Assembly: GCF_001424185.1 (NCBI RefSeq)
Contig: NZ_LMOM01000002.1
Location: forward strand, 103,901-111,503
Direction: 5' to 3'
From: Deinococcus sp. Leaf326
Lineage (GTDB): Bacteria > Deinococcota > Deinococci > Deinococcales > Deinococcaceae
Length of the DNA stretch: 7,603 nucleotides
In this document: positions 5,457-7,603 of the stretch, piece by piece
How the letters are laid out: the number at the start of each line of letters is the position of its first letter
Position numbering within the stretch: the first letter of the stretch is position 1
The notes under the pieces: generated by a model
What the model saw: only the letters and a program-made list of their open reading frames with translations
The model's database searches: none
Told to the model about the DNA's origin: nothing
Position numbers and translations under genes: made by a program

Positions 5457-6674
5457 ATGACCTCCGCACTCTGGAACCGCAGCTTCATCATCTGGCTCGT
5501 CGGCGCGGCGCAGTCTCAGTTCGGCACGGCCCTAGCCGGCCTTGCCCTGAGTTTCCTCGTGCTGCATCAGACAGGCTCTGCCCAGCAGATGGCCCTGACC
5601 CTGGCCTGCACGCTGATCCCCAACCTGCTCATGCCTTTTGCTGGTGTCCTCGTCGACCGCTTCCCCCTGAAGTGGCCCCTGATCGGTGCTGACCTCCTGC
5701 GGGGTGCGCTGCAGTTGACTGTGGGCGGTCTGGCATTAGCCTGGGGAGACGTGCCCCTCTGGGTGGTCAATGTGGCTGCGCTGTTGACGGGACTGGCTGG
5801 AACCTTCGCGAGCCCCGCGAGCGGCGCAGCTGTCCCTACCCTGGTTGCCCCTGAAGCCCTGGCCCGCGCCAACGGCCTCCTGAGCAGTGCCAGCCGGGGC
5901 GCCTGGCTCTTGGGGACGCTCTGCGGGGGTTGGATCGTGGCCCAGTGGTCGCCCGCCGTGGCCATCATCGGCGACGGACTGAGTTTCCTGCTCATGGCCG
6001 CCCTGATGGGCTGGGTGCGACTGCCTCGTCAAGTCGAATCTCGGGAAGCGCCCCTCGACTTCTGGGGCGACCTGCGGGGCGGGATACAGCTGATGAGCCG
6101 CTCCCACATGCTCATCCTGACGCCGGTCGTCGCCCTGTTGCTCAATGCCAGTCTGGCACCCGTCACCGCCATCCTCCCCAAGCTCTTCGAGCGTCTGGGA
6201 GCTCAGGCCACCGGGTATGCCACCTTTCTGGCCTTGGAGAGTCTGGGCATGCTGTCTGCGGGGATGCTACTGGTTGCAGTAGGAAACCGCTTCGCTCCGC
6301 AAAAGATCATTACGGCCGGGCTGCTGCTGACGGCAGGAGCCTATGCAGTGATGTGGTCATGCCCAGTGGCCGGCGTGCTTTGGCCCAGCGCGGCCGTGTT
6401 GGGCTTCGGATTCGGGCTGGGCAACATTCCTTTCCAGACGCTGTTACAGCAGTTGGTGCCTCAGCACTTCCTGGGGCGGGTCTTCAGTGTTCTGGGGATG
6501 GTTTCGAGTGTAGGAATGCCGCTGAGCCTCTTGCTGGTTTCCCCATGGCTGGATCGCCTCCCCCTAGCGCTGTGGTTTGGAGTAGCGGCTCTGGCGCAGG
6601 GAGTTGGAGGGCTGATCTGGCTCTGGGCCATGCGGGCGGAAGGGCGCAAGCAGGAGAGAGCCGCTCTGATCTGA
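5457..6674 (+). CDS. MFS efflux transporter, 405 aa
   Basis: The protein is strongly hydrophobic, with about 12 predicted membrane segments split into two halves by a polar loop around residues 190-215 (RLPRQVESREAPLDFWGDL). Its length is usual for 12-helix MFS proteins. A motif A-like loop after the second helix reads GVLVDRFPLKWPLIGADLLRG in part, with Gly63, Asp67 and Arg68 conserved. The overall pattern (start LWNRSFIIWLVGAAQSQFG, then a SPASGAAVPTLV segment and ARANGLLSSASRGAWLLG) resembles the MFS_3/EntS-like group, which exports siderophores, macrolides and other small hydrophobic compounds by proton antiport. The substrate cannot be deduced. It is divergent from a winged-helix regulator that probably controls it. 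No clear Shine-Dalgarno precedes the ATG. A terminator follows at 6722-6752. Confidence 0.9.
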   Translation: MTSALWNRSFIIWLVGAAQSQFGTALAGLALSFLVLHQTGSAQQMALTLACTLIPNLLMPFAGVLVDRFPLKWPLIGADLLRGALQLTVGGLALAWGDVPLWVVNVAALLTGLAGTFASPASGAAVPTLVAPEALARANGLLSSASRGAWLLGTLCGGWIVAQWSPAVAIIGDGLSFLLMAALMGWVRLPRQVESREAPLDFWGDLRGGIQLMSRSHMLILTPVVALLLNASLAPVTAILPKLFERLGAQATGYATFLALESLGMLSAGMLLVAVGNRFAPQKIITAGLLLTAGAYAVMWSCPVAGVLWPSAAVLGFGFGLGNIPFQTLLQQLVPQHFLGRVFSVLGMVSSVGMPLSLLLVSPWLDRLPLALWFGVAALAQGVGGLIWLWAMRAEGRKQERAALI

Positions 6675-6721
6675 ACGTCTTGAAACAGCCGGCGTGTCCA
6701 GGTGCACCCTGATCTGATCAT

Positions 6722-6752
6722 CCGCCCAGTCCTCCGGGACGCGGGCGGTTTT
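6722..6752 (+). terminator. Rho-independent terminator of the transporter gene
   Basis: A two-part stem has CCGCCC (6722-6727) with GGGCGG (6743-6748) outside and GTCC (6729-6732) with GGAC (6737-6740) inside, around a TCCG loop. Four T residues follow (6749-6752). The T-run ends 9 bases before box A of leader copy 4. Confidence 0.8.
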
Positions 6753-6761
6753 CTACGTCGA

Positions 6762-6824
6762 GCACACACAAAGCGCACGTTTTAGACACACCATATCGCC
6801 ACCAAACAGAGCAAACATCACCCT
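6762..6824 (+). promoter_or_regulatory. Shared 5' leader, copy 4
   Basis: Box A GCACACACAAAGCGCACGT (6762-6780), box B ACACACC (6786-6792) and box C AAACAGAGC (6804-6812) sit at -63, -39 and -21 from the ATG at 6825, exactly as in copies 1 and 2. It differs from copy 2 at about 11 of 66 positions including the ATG. It lies more than 6 kb from copy 1, with unrelated genes between, so tandem duplication alone does not explain it. Confidence 0.78.
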
Positions 6825-7172
6825 ATGTACTTCGCCACCCTGAACCACCTCAACTACCTCCTCGCCCAGTTCCTGCCCGCCGCGCTGCCCCTGACCCTCA
6901 CGGTCGACGGCGTGCGCCACCAGGCCTTCGAGCTCACGGTCGACGGCGACGTGCTGGTCGTCAGCGACCTCGGGCCGGTGGCCGACGCCCCCCTGCGCGC
7001 CGGCGATCTGGCCGAGGTCCTGCGCGGCAGCTTCGGGCACCTGCCGGGCACCACCCAGCTCGTGGTCGAGGTGCCCGGGCGCGGCCGCGTGCCCCTGATG
7101 GAGGACGTCTGGCCGGTCATCGAGGCGGTGGGCTCGGAGCGCGCCTACCCCGCCCGCTTGCGCTGCGCCTAG
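6825..7172 (+). CDS. Hypothetical protein, 115 aa, with shared leader
   Basis: Unrecognised. It opens with MYFATLNHLNYLLAQFL, a hydrophobic amphipathic helix that is too irregular for a clear signal peptide. Strand-like segments follow (LPLTLTVDGV, AFELTVDGDVLVVSDLGPVAD), then a helix DLAEVLRGSFGHLPG and a final strand TQLVVEVPGRGRVPL. It is probably a small soluble alpha/beta protein. FGHLP is shared with the gene at 710, and the order N-terminal helix, strands, then FGHLP is similar, so distant relationship is possible but weakly supported. The start is set by the leader. A hairpin with a partly T-rich tail follows the stop. Confidence 0.75.
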   Translation: MYFATLNHLNYLLAQFLPAALPLTLTVDGVRHQAFELTVDGDVLVVSDLGPVADAPLRAGDLAEVLRGSFGHLPGTTQLVVEVPGRGRVPLMEDVWPVIEAVGSERAYPARLRCA

Positions 7173-7181
7173 TCGGGGTCG

Positions 7182-7206
7182 GGCCGCTTCCGGGCGGCCT
7201 GTATTT
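7182..7206 (+). terminator. Possible terminator after the 115-aa gene
   Basis: GGCCGC (7182-7187) pairs with GCGGCC (7194-7199), followed by TGTATTT. The stem is good but the T-run is interrupted, so termination may be weak. It begins 10 bases after the TAG at 7170-7172. Confidence 0.5.
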
Positions 7207-7248
7207 CACCCCCGTAGTGGGTCGGAAAATACCCGCCCCTTACCCGCC
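7201..7248. other. Intergenic inverted and direct repeats before the last gene
   Basis: GTATTT (7201-7206) can pair with AAATAC (7227-7232), with an inner ACCC/GGGT pair. Overlapping the right arm, TACCCGCC occurs twice (7230-7237 and 7241-7248), 11 bases apart, about one helical turn. This could be an operator for the gene starting at 7304, which lacks the shared leader. The evidence is modest. Confidence 0.3.
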
Positions 7249-7303
7249 GATGCCGACGCCCAGGGCGTCCCTCCGAACCGCCGTTTTCCCGAGGGAGACC
7301 CGA

Positions 7304-7603
7304 ATGCACTACTTCGCGCTCGCCAAGCCCACGCCCAACGCTTTTTGTGCCGCCAAGGAGGGCGAGCCCCTCCGCGGGGCCACCGTCACCACCGAGGGGC
7401 GACTGACCCGCCACTACCTCATTGGGGCGGTGAGCCACCGGGCAGCCGATTACGCCCTGGTCGTCGATCTGCCCCTGACGCGGGACGAGGTCGAGGCCGC
7501 GCTCACCCGCAGTCTCCATGACGTCTTCCCTGAGTGGGGCCCGGACCCGGAGGACCTGGCCGAGATTCGGGAGCTGCTCGATCTGGCCGCCGAGTGGCCG
7601 GTG
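7304..7603 (+). CDS. Hypothetical protein, N-terminal 100 aa (partial, runs off window)
   Basis: The ATG at 7304 has a clear Shine-Dalgarno, GAGGGAG (7291-7297), 6 bases upstream, and the frame stays open to the window end. The visible part begins MHYFALAKPTPNAFCAAKEG. It has strand-like segments up to ADYALVVDLPLT (about 49-59), then acidic helices (RDEVEAALTRSLHDVF and DPEDLAEIRELLDLAAEW). I do not recognise a family. Unlike the four leader-bearing genes, it has a normal ribosome-binding site and no trace of boxes A-C, so it appears to be expressed differently although it is also small and GC-rich in codon use. Confidence 0.7.
   Translation, partial: MHYFALAKPTPNAFCAAKEGEPLRGATVTTEGRLTRHYLIGAVSHRAADYALVVDLPLTRDEVEAALTRSLHDVFPEWGPDPEDLAEIRELLDLAAEWPV

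Noticed and set aside
5451..5459. GACGCCATG at the transporter start, also seen at the end of leader copy 2
   Set aside because: No boxes A-C precede it at the required distances, so the short match is probably chance.
139..6780. CRISPR array or tandem repeat array formed by the repeated leaders
   Set aside because: The copies are far apart, are each followed by a gene and have no regular spacer pattern.

Overview
This is a high-GC bacterial window with strong G/C preference at third codon positions, weak or absent Shine-Dalgarno sequences ahead of several genes, and C/G-rich hairpin terminators. Together with an RCC1-repeat lipoprotein and a regulator that looks leaderless, this suggests a Deinococcus-type genome. 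The assignment is an inference; no marker gene in the window proves it.

Layout. The 3' end of an unidentified gene (2-88) is followed by two short genes of unknown function (202-600 and 710-1120). Next comes a two-gene unit. A 58-residue peptide gene (1279-1455) carries an exact match to the lasso-peptide leader consensus YxxPxLxxxGxxxxxT. Its stop codon overlaps the start of a large lipoprotein gene (1455-3524) that ends in seven RCC1-type repeats, enough for a complete seven-bladed propeller. After a 36-bp near-perfect palindrome and a terminator, a third unknown gene (3827-4732) encodes two helical ends joined by an Ala/Pro/Glu-rich linker. A divergent pair follows: a winged-helix regulator (minus strand, to 4757) and an MFS efflux-type transporter (5457-6674), with an imperfect palindrome between them. 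A fourth short unknown gene (6825-7172) and the start of a fifth (7304 to the window end) close the window.

The most striking feature is a shared 5' leader. The genes starting at 202, 710, 3827 and 6825 encode proteins with no evident overall relationship, yet each is preceded by nearly the same roughly 63-nt sequence. Its parts lie at fixed distances from the start codon: GCACACACA...CGCACGT from -63, (A/G)CACACC at exactly -39 and AAAC(A/G)GAGC at exactly -21. The leader follows a T-run that in three of the four cases is the tail of the upstream gene's terminator. These look like terminator-leader-gene units under common control, or units that exchange through the shared leader. The peptide/lipoprotein pair, the regulator, the transporter and the last partial gene lack this leader.

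The second notable feature is the candidate RiPP precursor. Its leader matches the lasso family, but the putative core has no Asp or Glu at ring positions 7-9, and no lasso processing enzymes lie in the window. Its tight coupling to a propeller lipoprotein is unusual.
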